A stretch of DNA of 48,993 nt from Selenomonadaceae bacterium (lineage in GTDB: Bacteria; Bacillota; Negativicutes; Selenomonadales; Selenomonadaceae): the NCBI GenBank assembly GCA_017484005.1, contig JAFUTY010000070.1, positions 1 through 48,993 on the forward strand. Direction: 5' to 3'. Under the pieces are notes generated by a model. That model was not told where the DNA came from, ran no database searches, and saw nothing but the letters and a program-made list of their open reading frames with translations. Positions 33,443 through 41,831 of this stretch are shown piece after piece. Made by a program: the position numbers and the translations under genes. Position 1 is the first letter of the stretch, and each line of letters opens with the position of its first letter.

Positions 33443-34105
33443 ATGAAAATCGTCAAACTCATTTCATTGGGGCTGATCGTTTGTTTGATCATTGTGATCC
33501 ATTCGGTCGCCCCTTCTTTTTTTCCAACGCTGTGGGATCTTTTAAAGCGCGGCGATATCGTTGACACGGCGCGATATATCGATTCATTTGGCGGATGGGC
33601 GATCGTTTTTTCATTTCTATTGACACTTTGCGTAAATGCATTGGGATTTCCTCCCGCGATCATTTTTTCGACGGCAAATACAATCGTTTTTGGAATTGTT
33701 CTTGGAATTCTGTTGAGTGTCTTGGCTGAAACTGTCGGCGTCGCGATCAGTTTTATATTGTTGAGACATTTTTTCAGAGATTCCGCGAAGAAGATCATCG
33801 ATAAATATCCCAAGCTCGCCAAGATCGAAAAATATTCCGGCGAAAAAGGATTTCAAGTCATGCTCATTGCGCGAATGATCCCATATATCCCGTCAGTATT
33901 ATTGAACGCGCTCGGAGCATTGAGTGCAATTTCGTTCAAAGATTATTGCATTGCGTCGCTCGTTGGAAAAATTCCGAGCACTGGAATTGAAGCGATAATT
34001 GGGCACGATACAATTTTGCATCAAGAAAATCCTACTCGATTGATTGTCACAGTGATAATCGCCGCGATTTTGATCATTTGGGCATGGAGATCTCACAATC
34101 ACTGA
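33443..34105 (+). CDS. TVP38/TMEM64 (SNARE-associated, DedA-like) membrane protein
   Basis: This 220-residue membrane protein has a VTT domain: a hydrophobic block with ALGFPPAIIFSTANTIVFG, and RMIPYIPSVLLNALGALSAI near 135. The family is linked to lipid transport across bilayers; the substrate here is unknown. It starts seven bases after fruA and ends the operon, but has no obvious tie to fructose. Confidence 0.85.
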   Translation: MKIVKLISLGLIVCLIIVIHSVAPSFFPTLWDLLKRGDIVDTARYIDSFGGWAIVFSFLLTLCVNALGFPPAIIFSTANTIVFGIVLGILLSVLAETVGVAISFILLRHFFRDSAKKIIDKYPKLAKIEKYSGEKGFQVMLIARMIPYIPSVLLNALGALSAISFKDYCIASLVGKIPSTGIEAIIGHDTILHQENPTRLIVTVIIAAILIIWAWRSHNH

Positions 34106-34122
34106 TTCGGAAATAAAAAATT

Positions 34123-34163
34123 CTCCCGATAGATCGTTGAAAGATCTGTCGGGAGCTTTTTTT
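34123..34163 (+). terminator. Terminator of the fructose operon
   Basis: CTCCCGATAGATC (34123-34135) pairs with GATCTGTCGGGAG (34143-34155), followed by T7. Outer flanks are TTCGGA (34106-34111) and TTCGGC (34166-34171). Confidence 0.9.
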
Positions 34164-34181
34164 AATTCGGCTCGAAAAAAA

Positions 34182-34210
34182 TTGACGAGAGATTTTCGAA
34201 AGAATATCAT
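34182..34210 (+). promoter_or_regulatory. Promoter of the DUF4446-M23-FkbM operon
   Basis: TTGACG, a 17-bp spacer and TATCAT lie about 35 bases before the ATG at 34243. Confidence 0.7.
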
Positions 34211-34242
34211 ACAAGATATTTTCAAACGAAGGAGTATATTGA

Positions 34243-34737
34243 ATGAACGCCATCGGGAATTTGATTCTCAATCACCAAACTGCAATCATTCTATCAATTT
34301 CAATTTGTACACTCGGGCTATTGATTCTCACGATTTCTCTCAATTCAAAAATCAATCAAATGCGAGGACTCTATTCAAAGATGATGACTGATTCCTCCGG
34401 CGAGAGTATTGAAGAAATGCTCGTCACGAATTCTCAAAAACTCGAAAGAATTATAGATGATCAACGATTTCAAGAACGAGAGATTCGCGACATCAAAGAT
34501 CTTTTGCAAAATGCAATAACTCGTGTCGGGATTGTTCGATTCGCCGCTTTCGATGATGTTGGATCTGATTTGAGTTTTGCAGTCGCTCTGCTCGATGAAA
34601 ATAAAAATGGATTTCTACTCACGAGCATTTTCAGCCGATCAGAAGCTCGAAGTTATGTCAAGCCGATTGAAGCTGGTGCGTCGAATTACAAATTGATTGA
34701 TGAAGAAGTTCAAGCATTGCGGGAGGCGATGCGATGA
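34243..34737 (+). CDS. DUF4446 family protein
   Basis: This 164-residue protein has one N-terminal membrane segment (AIILSISICTLGLLILTISL), a charged helical stretch and a C-terminal domain with VGIVRFAAFDDVGSDLSFAVALLD and KPIEAGASNYKLIDEE, the DUF4446 hallmarks. Function is unknown; the family is common in Firmicutes. AAGGAG precedes the ATG. It overlaps the M23 peptidase gene by four bases. Confidence 0.85.
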   Translation: MNAIGNLILNHQTAIILSISICTLGLLILTISLNSKINQMRGLYSKMMTDSSGESIEEMLVTNSQKLERIIDDQRFQEREIRDIKDLLQNAITRVGIVRFAAFDDVGSDLSFAVALLDENKNGFLLTSIFSRSEARSYVKPIEAGASNYKLIDEEVQALREAMR

Positions 34738-35756
34738 CTCCTGAAGAAAAGGAATCAATCCTCGAGGACTTCAAAAAAAATCCGGATGAATCGAATCTCA
34801 AAGATATCAACGCGGAAGATTTGTCGCAAAATCGATATACAATTCGACTGACTCGAACTCAAGTTTTTGCCGCGATTGTATTTTTCATCGCCGCAGGATT
34901 ATCGATCGTCTTGGCAGTTGGATATGGAGCTTATCGAACGAGTCAGATTCGATCTATGACTTCAGAAATCAATTCACTTCGTCAATCGACTTTCACTCAG
35001 CAGGATCAAATTTTGAGATTGTCGAAAAAAGCATCGGATCTTCAAAATGAAATCGATCAATTGACTCAGCTCGAGCAAAGTTTACGTCGAGCATTTTCAG
35101 TTCAGCCGGCTAAGGATTCCGAATCGAAAGTTCCGGATGGGCAGGGCGGACCAATCTCATCGGTTATCGATATCAAGCAAGTCGCGAGCAATTTGACTTC
35201 AGCGCAGCGGAGATTTTCCGAGAGATCAGACAGCGTTCATGAATTGCAGCAAATTTTGAAAAATCAGCGCGAGATGTTTGATAAAAATGGTGCACTCGGA
35301 GTTTTCAGAACATATTCAATCGGAGATTCAGATTCATATTCTGGATATTTCGATCAGCCGTTCAATTTTGCTCGAAGCACCAGAGTTCCAGAAGGATGGC
35401 CAGCATCTGGAGTTGTAACCTCGCCATTTGGATTGAGATGGGGAGGCACTGATTTTCATCCGGGCATGGATATCGCAAATGACATGGGAACGCCGATTCT
35501 TGCGACGGCTGATGGAACTGTCGATTTTGCGGGATGGAATTCGGGCGGCTATGGAAACATGGTTGATATCGATCACGGCAATGGAATGATGACTCGATAC
35601 GCGCATGGATCTCAAGTCGTTGTCAAAGCTGGGCAACAGGTTCGAAAAGGACAATTGATAATGTACATGGGCAGCACTGGATTCAGCACTGGACCTCACG
35701 TTCATTATGAAGTCTGGGTTGATGGGCAGAGAGTCAATCCGGTGAATTATTTGTGA
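34734..35756 (+). CDS. M23 family peptidoglycan metallopeptidase, membrane-anchored
   Basis: A cytoplasmic N-terminus of about 43 residues is followed by one membrane segment (44-66), a coiled coil (72-125 and 150-185) and a LytM/M23 domain (220-340). Zinc ligands are intact: His242, Asp246 and His324, with His291 and His322 catalytic. It should cut peptidoglycan cross-bridges in the periplasm, unlike EnvC-type proteins that lack ligands. It is translationally coupled to DUF4446 (ATGA) and followed closely by the FkbM gene. Confidence 0.92.
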   Translation: MTPEEKESILEDFKKNPDESNLKDINAEDLSQNRYTIRLTRTQVFAAIVFFIAAGLSIVLAVGYGAYRTSQIRSMTSEINSLRQSTFTQQDQILRLSKKASDLQNEIDQLTQLEQSLRRAFSVQPAKDSESKVPDGQGGPISSVIDIKQVASNLTSAQRRFSERSDSVHELQQILKNQREMFDKNGALGVFRTYSIGDSDSYSGYFDQPFNFARSTRVPEGWPASGVVTSPFGLRWGGTDFHPGMDIANDMGTPILATADGTVDFAGWNSGGYGNMVDIDHGNGMMTRYAHGSQVVVKAGQQVRKGQLIMYMGSTGFSTGPHVHYEVWVDGQRVNPVNYL

Positions 35757-35767
35757 GGAGGAATTCG

Positions 35768-36926
35768 ATGAAAAATTTTGTCAAGACTTTCGAAAAAATC
35801 TTTCAAGATCAAAAAAGCAAACTTCTAACAAAGATTCGCAAGGAGAAAATTCCAGTTGCATGGTTTCAAACTCCATATGCCAACAAAGAACGTGCAAAAT
35901 CTGCCATGGATTCGCTCCTCAATGAGGGCACTGATGTTCGATATATGTTCATTGCGGACGAAAATTCTGCCCCCCCCCCCCCGAGAAAATCTTCAAATCT
36001 TTAATATCAACAAAATTGCTGAAGTTTTCCCGCGTCCGAAATATTTATTCATTTTTTCAGATCCCAAAGCATGTGCGTTCGTTGACAGATTAAAATCATT
36101 GGGAATTGAGTTGATTGAACTTGCAAGGGGCGGCGGCAATTCTTCATGTTATCTTGATCATATGTCGGATCTTTATGAAGTTTACAATTCGCTTATCGAT
36201 GAAGAAAGTCGTCGAGTTTTTCTGGCCTTCTTGCTTGGAAATTCTTCAACGCGAATCAGTGACTACATTTTTGATCCAATGCCACAATATTTTCTCCATG
36301 GATTCATGCCGCAAGCTGGAGATATATTGATCGATGGCGGAGCATTTGATGGCTCAAGTGCGTCAAAATTTAAAAAATATGGTTGCGATGTTTATGCATT
36401 TGAACTCGATAAATTGAATTTTGAGAATGCAAAATCTCGTGGAGATCGCGAGGGATTTGTTGTCGAAAATTTTGGACTCGGTGAACATTCACAACAAATC
36501 GATTATGTTGTAAGTGGCATGTCATCGCATACTAGCTCCAATGTTGCTACTACTAAAAATAAACAGGTTGGAAATTTGATTTCAATCGATGAATATGTTG
36601 AATCTAAAAATCTTCCGCGAATCGATTTTATCAAGCTCGATATTGAAGGATCTGAGCTCGATACTCTCAAAGGCGGCGCGATCTCAATTGCAAAATGGAA
36701 ACCACGACTTGCAATTTCTGCTTATCATAAATCTGAAGATGTTTATACGCTCGCGCAGTTTTTGAAATCGATTCGTCCGGATTATGAATTTGCGTTCAGA
36801 CATTATCCGACAAGTTTCGATAATGAACCAGCTATGTTTGGTGCAAACGCTAAAGAGTTTCTTGAAAGTCACAATCTTCCGCTGAAAATTCCATACGTTT
36901 GGGAAGCAGTTCTGTACGCAAGTTAA
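35768..36926 (+). CDS. FkbM family methyltransferase, interrupted by a C13 tract (phase OFF)
   Basis: The start (ATG 35768 after GAGGAGGAATTCG) opens a frame of 68 codons that enters a run of 13 C (35970-35982) and then hits TAA at 36004. The rest of the protein is in the next frame. With 12 C the two parts join into about 385 residues. The second part has an AdoMet-binding block (DILIDGGAFDGSSASKF), a YAFELDKLNF strand and IDFIKLDIEGSELDTLKGG, clear FkbM motifs. FkbM proteins O-methylate sugars or other small groups. The long homopolymer in the coding region is the usual sign of slipped-strand phase variation. A sequencing error in the C count is the main alternative. A second such tract is in the convergent gene at 37573-38673. 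Confidence 0.85.
35970..35982 (+). repeat. C13 homopolymer, probable phase-variation tract
   Basis: Thirteen consecutive C inside the FkbM gene. In this genome's moderate-GC, C-poor context such a run is exceptional. A count of 12 or 15 gives an open frame; 13 closes it. Confidence 0.9.
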
Positions 36927-36930
36927 ATTC

Positions 36931-36973
36931 AAAAAAAAAGTGGGCGATCAAAAATCGATCGTCCACTCTTTTT
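36931..36973. terminator. Bidirectional terminator between FkbM and acetyltransferase genes
   Basis: AGTGGGCGATC pairs with GATCGTCCACT, flanked by A9 and T5, with TTCGGA at 36975-36980. Confidence 0.88.
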
Positions 36974-36987
36974 ATTCGGAAAAATTT

Positions 36988-37554
36988 TCAATGAGGAACT
37001 GATTTCAAAAATTTTGCAGGAACTCCACCGACAACTGTATATGGCTCGACATCCTTCGTGACAACTGCTCCAGCCGCAACGACTGCCCAATCTCCAATTG
37101 AAACTCCAGCCAAAATCGTCGCGTTAGATCCGATCCAGACATTTTTTCCAAGTTTCACCGGCGCGTAATGATTCCGTCGATTGTTCCGAGGATCGAGATC
37201 ATGATTTATCGTCGCGATTACAGTATTGTGACCGATCAAACATCCATCGCCAATCTCGATTCCGCCTTGATCTTGAAATTTGCATCCGGAATTGAAAAAT
37301 ACATTTTTGCCGATTGAAATATTTTTTCCAAAATCAGCATAAAACGGTGGAAACATTCGAAAGCTCGGATCGATCGATTTGCCGGTGAGTTTTGACATGA
37401 TTTTAACGATTTCTTTCGGCGTGTGATAATTCGAATTCAAATCCATTGTGATTCGAATCGCCTCTTGACACAAATCGCGGAAGAATTTGAAACGCTCCGG
37501 ATTTTCTTCCAGCGATTCATCATAAAAACTTTGAATCACTTCATCGATTGTCAT
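36988..37554 (-). CDS. Hexapeptide-repeat O-acetyltransferase (Maa/LacA type)
   Basis: This 188-residue cytosolic enzyme transfers acetyl from acetyl-CoA to a sugar hydroxyl. It has the mac-type N-terminal helices followed by left-handed beta-helix hexapeptides (ISIGKNVFFNSGC; IEIGDGCLIGHNTVI; VWIGSNATILAGVSIG; WAVVAAGAVVTKDV), the catalytic His in TINHDLDP, and the C-terminal GGVPAKFLK. The sugar is not known. It is the second gene of a two-gene operon with a phase-variable radical SAM gene, so it may help decorate a surface glycan. The ribosome site is TTGGAGG. Confidence 0.9.
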   Translation of the reverse strand: MTIDEVIQSFYDESLEENPERFKFFRDLCQEAIRITMDLNSNYHTPKEIVKIMSKLTGKSIDPSFRMFPPFYADFGKNISIGKNVFFNSGCKFQDQGGIEIGDGCLIGHNTVIATINHDLDPRNNRRNHYAPVKLGKNVWIGSNATILAGVSIGDWAVVAAGAVVTKDVEPYTVVGGVPAKFLKSVPH

Positions 37555-37572
37555 TCATTCAGCCTCCAATTT

Positions 37573-38673
37573 TTAAACGCTCCACGATTCAGAATTTGGA
37601 TTTGGCAAATTCCTCCATTCAAATTGTCCGGGAGTTTCTACGCAATATTGACACATTTCAACAGGCTCATCTAATAAATCGATCATTTCCGTGAAATTTG
37701 GATTGTATACGTCGATCCAAGTTGAATTTGGTAATTTTCGAGGAGCATCTGGGAATTTTTCATTATATCTAGGTTGCAAAGCATCAATTGGACATCTGTA
37801 AAGCTTGCCATTTCTAAGAATTTTAGATCCCTTACAGCCGCAGATTTTCAATGCAGTCAATGGATCTGACAATCCAGATTCCTTTCGCAATATCGTTCGG
37901 AAAGTTCCCTTTGGGATAAATTGATGTGATATTGAATATTCGTTCAAGATTTTATCGATTTGATCTTTGGATTTTTCCATCGGCGGATAATCGCTAATGC
38001 AAAAAGACACATTTTCTCGAGACAAATATTTTAAAAGATCCGGCGTCAAATTTGGAATTAGAGTGCCATTCGTCAAAATATCGATAGCGATCACCGGAAA
38101 AATCTTTCGAACTATGTTGATATATTCATCAATATTTTTGACAAGGAGAGGCTCGCCGCCGACAAATCGTATCGCTGATAAATCACATTTGCGAGAGAAT
38201 TGTTTGAGATCGCGTTCAAATGTTTCGAGATTGTAAAACTCTTCCTTCGAATATAGCGGTGCGAAATGTGAACAGCCTTTACAACTCAAATTGCAACCGT
38301 CAATCAAATTGATTTCAATATATGGAAAGAAATATTTCTCAAAATCAAGCCAAGTCAGTGAATTGTTGACGAAAAAAAGATCAAAATATACCGCGATTTT
38401 ATCGACGCGATTCAATTTGAGCTTTCTGACAATCTCTTTAGATATTTTCATTTCTCCAACTGAGGATGAAACGATGATAGCGTCAATCGATCCAGCGCGA
38501 TAACGTCTAAGAAATTCGAAAAAATCAACGTTATCGATTCCGTCAATTTTTAAAGGATTTCCGAAAATTTGAGTTGAACAATCAATCTGTAAATTGTTGC
38601 CCCCCCCCCCGAGTTTTTTATCAATGAATTTTGACACAGTTCCAATTTTACTTCCACAAACTGTGATCTTCAC
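37573..38673 (-). CDS. Radical SAM protein with G10 tract (phase ON)
   Basis: The iron-sulfur motif C-x3-C-x2-C is CNLSCKGC (Cys127, Cys131, Cys134), followed by IRFVGGEPLL (AdoMet glycine motif) and Cys-rich C-terminal parts (CGCKGSK, RCPIDAL, CQYC) that may bind an auxiliary cluster, as in SPASM enzymes. The start is GTG 38673 with GGAGGAG, 20 bases after a strong promoter; an ATG at 38703 would lie in the promoter. Codons 22-25 are a run of ten G on the coding strand, read as four glycines in the present count. A gain or loss of one G would abolish the protein near its N-terminus. The reaction is unknown; the N-terminal 115 residues are an extra domain I do not recognise. Confidence 0.85.
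   Translation of the reverse strand: MKITVCGSKIGTVSKFIDKKLGGGGNNLQIDCSTQIFGNPLKIDGIDNVDFFEFLRRYRAGSIDAIIVSSSVGEMKISKEIVRKLKLNRVDKIAVYFDLFFVNNSLTWLDFEKYFFPYIEINLIDGCNLSCKGCSHFAPLYSKEEFYNLETFERDLKQFSRKCDLSAIRFVGGEPLLVKNIDEYINIVRKIFPVIAIDILTNGTLIPNLTPDLLKYLSRENVSFCISDYPPMEKSKDQIDKILNEYSISHQFIPKGTFRTILRKESGLSDPLTALKICGCKGSKILRNGKLYRCPIDALQPRYNEKFPDAPRKLPNSTWIDVYNPNFTEMIDLLDEPVEMCQYCVETPGQFEWRNLPNPNSESWSV
38601..38610 (-). repeat. G10 homopolymer, probable phase-variation tract
   Basis: Ten consecutive G on the coding strand (C on the plus strand) at codons 22-25 of the radical SAM gene, in frame as sequenced. Confidence 0.88.
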
Positions 38674-39010
38674 TCGGATCTCCTCCTCAAAATTTTTCTC
38701 GAGCATATATTTGAGACGTCTCGTTGTCAAAGAATTTCACTCAGAATTTTCACATTGAAGCTTAACTCGAATCTTAAAAACAGTTGAAAAGATCTTTTAT
38801 TCTATGGTAACATTCTCGGAACTTCTTCAAGGGAATTTCTCTTTGAAATCGGTCGAGTGGAACGGATTTTTTTATTCTTGATCGAAAAATTTCTTGGCGA
38901 GAGGTGATGCTTCAATCGCAATTATATTTTAATTCTGATTCGCCGATGCATTGAGATTCTTGAAGATGTGTCGAAACATTTCTAAGACATGATAAAGGGG
39001 GAAATTTTCA
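38674..39010. other. 337-bp divergent intergenic region
   Basis: Besides the minus-strand promoter at 38702-38730, a plus-strand candidate (TTGAAA, 18 bp, TAACAT at 38784-38813) would give the PTS IIC gene a 190-nt leader. In that leader TCTTCAAG near 38825 is complementary to CTTGAAGA near 38961, a possible long-range stem, and a T7 run lies near 38867. A 15-codon frame (MLQSQLYFNSDSPMH) has a ribosome site that is too close. No gene is called. Confidence 0.45.
38702..38730 (-). promoter_or_regulatory. Promoter of the radical SAM operon with palindrome in the spacer
   Basis: On the minus strand TTGACA, a 17-bp spacer and TATGCT. The spacer contains the perfect palindrome GAGACGTCTC (38713-38722), a likely operator position for a repressor. 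Confidence 0.7.
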
Positions 39011-40330
39011 ATGTCAAAGCAAGAAATGTTCGACAAGTTTATAGAAGCGATGGCGAGATTTGCTGATCTGAAAGTCGTTGGTGCGCTCCGTGATGGATTC
39101 ATCATGACGACGCCTTTCACGATTTGCGGTTCAGTATTCCTGCTTCTTGCAAACTTGCCGATTCCTGGCTACGGAGACATGATGGCGGGAATGTTTGGTC
39201 CTCAATGGACAGTTCCTCTGTATGCAATCTCCGGCGCAACGTTCGATGTCCTCGGTCTTATCTGCGCTGTCACAATTCCGTACAAATACGTTGAAGCTCA
39301 AGAGTGCGATGCTATCACCGCTGCAACTCTCAGCTTGTGCGTATTCCTGGCTGTCGTTCCAGCTACGACTCTCGCACCGAATGGCGATGTTGTTGCTGGA
39401 GTTATTCCAAAAATGTGGGCTGGATCTAACGGAATCATCACCGCTATCATTGTCGGTTTGATCACCGGTATCACCTGCGTTTACTGCCAAGTGAATCATC
39501 TCGGAATCAAAATGCCTCCATCTGTCCCGGGCGGTGTCGTTCGAGCATTCGAAGCATTGACTCCTGGTATGATTCTTTTCACCGGCGCAGCTATCGTTTA
39601 TGGTGTCTGCTATTTTGGACTTGAAACGAGTTTCCCGCAATTGATCTTCACAATGATTCAGACTCCGCTGCAAGGTTTGTCTGATACTCTAATCGGCGGA
39701 TCTGTTTTCGTCTTCTTGATGAGCTTGCTTTTCTGGGCTGGCGTTCATGGACCGAACGTCGTCGGCGGCGTTATGAACCCATTGATGCTCGCAAATGCTC
39801 TCGAAAATCAGCAGATTCTCGAATCAACTGGACGTCTCGTTTATGGAGATCCCGGCGTTCATGTTTTCACGATTCAAGTCATGGATGTTTTCGTCAAACT
39901 TTGCGGCTGCGGATCTACTGGCGGACTTTTGATCGCGAGCTATCTCGTTGCAAAATCTGATCAGATGAAATCCATTACCAAACTCGCAACTGTTCCTGGA
40001 CTTTTCAACATCAATGAGCCGGTTATCTTCGGTCTTCCAATCGTTTTCAACCCATTCATGATCGCTCCATTCATCCTTGCACCTCTTTGCATCACTCTCA
40101 TCGTCTATTTCTCAATCGCGTCTGGATTTATGAATCCATTCACCGCGGTTCAAATTCCATGGACAACGCCAGTCATTCTATCCGGATTGTTACTCAACGG
40201 CTGGCAGGGTGCAGTTGTTCAAATAGTTTCGCTTGCAACTGCTACAGCGATTTACTTCCCATTCGTCAAAGCGCAGGATAATGCTTACGTCAAAGAACAG
40301 GAAGAGGAAGCTGCAGCTGAAGAATCCTGA
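39011..40330 (+). CDS. celB: Cellobiose/lactose-type PTS IIC permease
   Basis: This polytopic membrane protein of 439 residues is the sugar-conducting IIC of the lactose/cellobiose PTS family, with about ten hydrophobic segments. Landmarks are LRDGFIMTTPFTICGSVFLL, NHLGIKMPPSVPGGVVRAF, FWAGVHGPNVVGGV and LFNINEPVIFGLPIVFNP, the last being the substrate-contact motif. The tail is acidic (KEQEEEAAAEES). No IIA or IIB gene is adjacent, so it must share these from elsewhere in the genome. The ribosome site is AAAGGGGG. It stands alone between promoter and terminator. Codon use is that of a well-expressed gene. Confidence 0.9.
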   Translation: MSKQEMFDKFIEAMARFADLKVVGALRDGFIMTTPFTICGSVFLLLANLPIPGYGDMMAGMFGPQWTVPLYAISGATFDVLGLICAVTIPYKYVEAQECDAITAATLSLCVFLAVVPATTLAPNGDVVAGVIPKMWAGSNGIITAIIVGLITGITCVYCQVNHLGIKMPPSVPGGVVRAFEALTPGMILFTGAAIVYGVCYFGLETSFPQLIFTMIQTPLQGLSDTLIGGSVFVFLMSLLFWAGVHGPNVVGGVMNPLMLANALENQQILESTGRLVYGDPGVHVFTIQVMDVFVKLCGCGSTGGLLIASYLVAKSDQMKSITKLATVPGLFNINEPVIFGLPIVFNPFMIAPFILAPLCITLIVYFSIASGFMNPFTAVQIPWTTPVILSGLLLNGWQGAVVQIVSLATATAIYFPFVKAQDNAYVKEQEEEAAAEES

Positions 40331-40353
40331 TTCTGATTTCAATTCACAAATAG

Positions 40354-40396
40354 AAAAGATCCTCGATCGATCTGCGTCGGTCGAGGATCTTTTTTT
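40354..40396. terminator. Bidirectional terminator after the PTS IIC gene
   Basis: GATCCTCGATCG pairs with CGGTCGAGGATC, with A4 before and T7 after, and TTCGGA at 40398-40403 directly against the stop codon of the convergent gene. Confidence 0.88.
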
Positions 40397-40403
40397 GTTC
40401 GGA

Positions 40404-40961
40404 TTATTTAACACTCTGCGCAATTTCAAACATCCTAAGCATCATCTGATTGAGCCTCTCAAATTCACTGCGAATCTCTTCCCAATCATGCGATTCATTT
40501 TGAGCATTTGCATCGTAAGCACATGCAAAAACTTCCTTAGCGATCGCTTCATTCTGCGCATCAGATAAAAGTTTCGATTTGCGAAAATGTTTATCGAGAC
40601 ACTCTTTTCGAATTTCAGATGAAACGATGAATCTCCGGACTTCATTGTACACTTTTTTGACTTTATTTTGAGCCTCGTCGAGAATTTCCTTTGCGCGATC
40701 CATCAGAATCAATTGATCATCTTCATCGACACCAGTTTCATCCATGTGCCGCTTGAACGCTTGAATCTCCGTGTTGATATATGTGTAAGTGCTCCGCTCC
40801 GCCTTATTCAAAAATTTGATTTTGTTGAATGAAAGCTGCATTCCATAGCCCATCGTTTTTTCATTGACAAAATCGAGCAGACTGCGATTTGTTGGAACGA
40901 GTTTTGCGACTGATGCGGCAATTGGTCTCAATTTATCTTGAAGCTGACGCTCGGTCATCAT
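40404..40961 (-). CDS. Unrecognised helical protein
   Basis: I do not recognise this 185-residue protein. It has no signal peptide or membrane segment and appears mostly alpha-helical, with charged stretches (DRAKEILDEAQNKVKKVYNEV; RSEFERLNQMMLRMFEI). The start was set at ATG 40961 because GGGAGGAATTTAAG precedes it; the longer frame to 41003 has no ribosome site. A second ATG follows immediately. It is a single-gene unit, divergent from the small proline-rich genes. Confidence 0.7.
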   Translation of the reverse strand: MMTERQLQDKLRPIAASVAKLVPTNRSLLDFVNEKTMGYGMQLSFNKIKFLNKAERSTYTYINTEIQAFKRHMDETGVDEDDQLILMDRAKEILDEAQNKVKKVYNEVRRFIVSSEIRKECLDKHFRKSKLLSDAQNEAIAKEVFACAYDANAQNESHDWEEIRSEFERLNQMMLRMFEIAQSVK

Positions 40962-41116
40962 CTTAAATTCCTCCCGCGATTCACTTTTCCGAGATGAATT
41001 CAACTATCCAGAAAAAAATCCTGCAAATTCCAGCGCGATATAAAAATTCGAAAGAGGGAAAAAATTCGCAACGTGGAAAATTTTTCACAAAGAATTTTCG
41101 GAAGGAGTGATTCGCT

Positions 41117-41323
41117 TTGAAATCGATCCTGCTCGCGATTTTTTTAGCCGTGATATTTTTTCCGAGCGAAGTTGATGCAGTCAAACCTCCGCCGCCAATG
41201 ATTTCCGGCGACAATCGATATCGAGTTCCTCCTGCACAATTCAGACCACCGCCGCCAAGTCATTGGGTTAATCGTCCACTCAAAAAACGTCCAAAAAATC
41301 CAGATCATCGAGTCAGGTGGTAA
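41117..41323 (+). CDS. Small secreted proline-rich protein 1
   Basis: This 68-residue protein has a signal peptide of about 21 residues (SILLAIFLAVIFFPSEVDA) and a mature part rich in Pro and Arg (RPPPPSHW), ending NPDHRVRW. The start is TTG 41117 with AAGGAG. The codons for the last Arg-Trp (AGG TGG) form the ribosome site of the next gene. No known family is recognised. A basic proline-rich peptide may bind the cell wall or LPS, but that is speculation. Confidence 0.75.
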   Translation: MKSILLAIFLAVIFFPSEVDAVKPPPPMISGDNRYRVPPAQFRPPPPSHWVNRPLKKRPKNPDHRVRW

Positions 41324-41326
41324 TCC

Positions 41327-41590
41327 ATGATCAAAAAATTTTTAGCGATTGTATCTCTCGCAATTTTCATCGCAACACCAGCTGAAGCATCTTTAATGAT
41401 CAAAAAAGATCCAGAGAAAGTTGTGATCAAACCTAATAAATATCGTCCGCATGAAACTCCAAAGCCTCCAAAGATCAAGCCTGGCACGAGATCCAATCCT
41501 CCATCGAATTTCAAACCTGCCTCTCCTGGAAGAAAAAATCCTCCTCCAAAACCTAATCCTCCAAATCCAGATCACAGAGTGAGGTGGTAA
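41327..41590 (+). CDS. Small secreted proline-rich protein 2
   Basis: This 87-residue protein has a signal peptide (FLAIVSLAIFIATPAEA), a lysine- and proline-rich mature part and the same C-terminus NPDHRVRW as the preceding protein. Its ribosome site is AGGTGG in the end of that gene, and its own end supplies GAGGTGG for the next one. It is clearly a diverged tandem copy. Confidence 0.78.
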   Translation: MIKKFLAIVSLAIFIATPAEASLMIKKDPEKVVIKPNKYRPHETPKPPKIKPGTRSNPPSNFKPASPGRKNPPPKPNPPNPDHRVRW

Positions 41591-41593
41591 TTC

Positions 41594-41827
41594 ATGTTCA
41601 GAATTTTTTTAGCTCTGATTTTGGCGATGAATTTTTCGATTCAAACAGGATTCACTTCATCTCAAAAAGTCATAATCGCGCCGCCTGGACAATCTCGAAC
41701 TCCTCCAAAAGTTTCATCGCGTCGATTAGGACCTCCCCCCGCCCCTCCATATCCAAACAAAAAACTTCCGCCCGCTCCAATATCTCGCGGAGGCAGACAT
41801 TTCATTCCGCCCGCTTTGAGAGGTTGA
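41594..41827 (+). CDS. Small secreted proline-rich protein 3
   Basis: This 77-residue protein has a signal peptide (FLALILAMNFSIQTGFT) and a proline-rich basic mature part (RLGPPPAPPYPNKKLPPAP). It has lost the NPDHRVRW tail but keeps the same gene spacing. The codons near its stop contain GAGAGG, the ribosome site for the following amidohydrolase. Confidence 0.75.
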   Translation: MFRIFLALILAMNFSIQTGFTSSQKVIIAPPGQSRTPPKVSSRRLGPPPAPPYPNKKLPPAPISRGGRHFIPPALRG

Positions 41828-41831
41828 GCCG

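Noticed and set aside
41730..41760. Short C-rich runs in the third proline-rich gene as another phase tract
   Set aside because: The longest run is six C and reflects proline codons in frame; it is too short for efficient slippage.
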